Shown piece after piece: positions 4,077-5,230 of a stretch of DNA of 5,230 nucleotides. Every line of letters starts with the position of its first letter. The stretch's first letter is position 1. This DNA comes from Trebonia sp. (GTDB taxonomy: Bacteria > Actinomycetota > Actinomycetes > Streptosporangiales > Streptosporangiaceae). Under the pieces are notes generated by a model, which was not told where the DNA came from, did no database searches, and saw only the letters and a list, made by a program, of their open reading frames with translations. Where the stretch lies: contig JASHPP010000307.1 of NCBI GenBank assembly GCA_030038035.1, positions 1-5,230 of the forward strand, in the 5' to 3' direction. The translations under genes and the position numbers were made by a program.

Positions 4077-5230
4077 GTGAGTTCACCCGCGCTTCAGCAG
4101 CCGCAGTGGCCCGACCCTGCTCGCCTGGAGGCGGTGGTGCGTGACCTGGCGGGCCTGCCGCCGCTCGTGCTCGCCGCGGAGTGCGACCAGCTGAAGGCGC
4201 GGCTGGCCGCGGTGGCGCGCGGTGAGGCTTTCCTGCTGCAGGGCGGTGACTGCGCGGAGACGTTCGCCGGCACCACGGTCGACAGCATCCAGGGCAAGTT
4301 CCGGACGCTGCTGCAGATGGCCGTCGTTCTCACCTACGCGGCCAGCGTGCCGGTGGTGAAGGTCGGACGAATGGCAGGCCAGTTCGGCAAGCCGCGGTCG
4401 GCGGCCACCGAGGTCAGGGACGGCGTGCAACTTCCCGTCTACCGGGGCGACGCGGTCAACGGCATCGAGTTCACCGCCACGGAAAGGACGCCTGACCCCG
4501 GCCGGCTGCTCGCGGCGTATCACTGCTCGTCGGCCACGCTGAACCTGTGCCGGTCCCTGGCCAGCGGCGGGTACGCCGACCTGCGCCAGGTGCACGCCTG
4601 GAACCAGGACTTCGTGACCGGCAGTCCGGCCGGGGAGCGCTATGAGCAGCTGGCGGACGAGATCGACCGGGCGATCGCGTTCATGCACGCGTGCGGGGCT
4701 GACCCGCGGGAGTTCCGCGCGGTGGAGTTCTATGCCAGCCACGAGGCCCTGCTGCTGGATTACGAGCGGGCCCTGACCAGGATCGACGAGCGGAACGGGC
4801 GTGCCTACGACCTGTCGGCTCACCTGCTGTGGATCGGGGAGCGCACCCGCGCCCCCGGCGGCGCGCACGTCGAGTTCGCGCGTCAGATCCGTAATCCCGT
4901 CGCCGTCAAGATCGGCCCGCAAGCCTCGGCGCAGGACGTGCTTGAGCTGATCGACGCCCTCGACCCGGACCAGGAGCCCGGCAGGCTCACGCTGATCACC
5001 CGGATGGGCGCGGCACGGATCCGCCAGGCGCTGCCGCCGCTGGTCGCGAAGGTGGCCGCCAGCGGGGCCGCCGTCGTCTGGGTGTGCGACCCGATGCACG
5101 GCAATACGGTGGAGGCGGCCAGCGGCCAGAAGACCAGGTACTTCGACGACGTGCTGGACGAAGTCGCCGGCTTCTTCGAGGTGCACCGCGCGCTCGGTAC
5201 ACATCCAGGCGGCATCCACATCGAATTCAC
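4077..5230 (+). CDS. aroG: Class II 3-deoxy-D-arabino-heptulosonate 7-phosphate (DAHP) synthase, 3' end cut by the window
   Basis: It catalyses the first shikimate-pathway step, condensing phosphoenolpyruvate with erythrose 4-phosphate in the cytosol. There are 384 complete codons with no stop before the edge. Class II signatures are FLLQGGDCAETF (52-63), VVKVGRMAGQFGKPRS (93-108), YRGDAVNG, VHAWNQDFV, YASHEALLLDYE, WIGERTR (251-257), VKIGP, RMG, CDPMHGNT (337-344) and FFEVHRALGTHPGGIHIEF near the end. By recalled M. tuberculosis numbering, metal ligands Cys87, His369 and Glu411 correspond to Cys59, His341 and Glu383, and Arg126, Arg284, Lys306 and Arg337 to Arg98, Arg256, Lys278 and Arg309. 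The offset is a constant 28, so there is no net length change across the barrel. About 50 residues, including the last metal ligand (Asp441), lie outside. The M. tuberculosis N-terminal extension is absent. The usual HIR after the GGDCAE block reads SIQ. A secondary-metabolism paralogue is possible. Confidence 0.95.
   Translation, partial: MSSPALQQPQWPDPARLEAVVRDLAGLPPLVLAAECDQLKARLAAVARGEAFLLQGGDCAETFAGTTVDSIQGKFRTLLQMAVVLTYAASVPVVKVGRMAGQFGKPRSAATEVRDGVQLPVYRGDAVNGIEFTATERTPDPGRLLAAYHCSSATLNLCRSLASGGYADLRQVHAWNQDFVTGSPAGERYEQLADEIDRAIAFMHACGADPREFRAVEFYASHEALLLDYERALTRIDERNGRAYDLSAHLLWIGERTRAPGGAHVEFARQIRNPVAVKIGPQASAQDVLELIDALDPDQEPGRLTLITRMGAARIRQALPPLVAKVAASGAAVVWVCDPMHGNTVEAASGQKTRYFDDVLDEVAGFFEVHRALGTHPGGIHIEF

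Noticed and set aside
4083..5219. Long minus-strand open frame of 378 codons
   Set aside because: It lies wholly opposite the DAHP synthase gene, whose plus-strand translation contains every class II signature. The minus frame is the usual antisense opening seen in GC-rich genes.
1..5230. Defence system, mobile element, CRISPR array or RNA gene
   Set aside because: No regularly spaced repeats, transposase or integrase motifs, helicase/nuclease signatures, toxin-antitoxin pair or tRNA-like cloverleaf were seen on either strand.

Overview
The window is very GC-rich with strong G/C bias at third codon positions. It looks like chromosomal DNA from a filamentous or soil actinomycete (Actinomycetota). 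Supporting signs are a class II DAHP synthase of the Mycobacterium/Streptomyces type, a short dodecin resembling the mycobacterial 'calcium dodecin', GTG starts, and several genes whose -10-like box sits 6-7 nt before the start codon, as in leaderless transcripts. I cannot name the genus. I see no mobile element, tRNA, rRNA or CRISPR.

Layout: (1) 1-142 is the 5' end of a minus-strand gene that leaves the window, with a possible membrane-bound N-terminus. (2) 253-898 is a minus-strand pair: an unrecognised 80-residue acidic protein whose stop overlaps by 8 nt the GTG start of a 136-residue tandem CBS-domain protein. (3) 1091-1567 is a minus-strand SRPBCC (polyketide cyclase/START fold) protein, divergent from (4) a plus-strand FlK-like hot-dog thioesterase at 1722-2132. 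The region between them holds a perfect 21-bp dyad, a good operator candidate. (5) 2158-2481 is a minus-strand GYD-domain protein, convergent with the thioesterase. (6) 2753-3607 is a plus-strand five-bladed beta-propeller (GH43/GH32-like) protein with visibly more A/T-ending codons. (7) 3778-3987 is a dodecin lacking the flavin-stacking tryptophan. (8) 4077-5230 is a class II 3-deoxy-7-phosphoheptulonate synthase cut by the right edge. This is the largest gene here and is open to the window end.

Function: aroG commits carbon to the shikimate pathway and is probably an independent leaderless transcription unit behind a stem-loop that closes off the dodecin. The rest is a row of small single-domain proteins that bind ligands or act on small molecules (CBS, SRPBCC, hot-dog, GYD, dodecin), in at least five short transcription units on alternating strands. 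This reads as a stress/housekeeping accessory neighbourhood. I find no convincing evidence for a defence system or other multi-gene machine. The most interesting points are the leaderless promoter pattern, the divergent-promoter dyad, the non-flavin dodecin, the thioesterase with an intact FlK triad but no FlK gate residue, and a DAHP synthase that lacks the N-terminal extension of its M. tuberculosis homologue.
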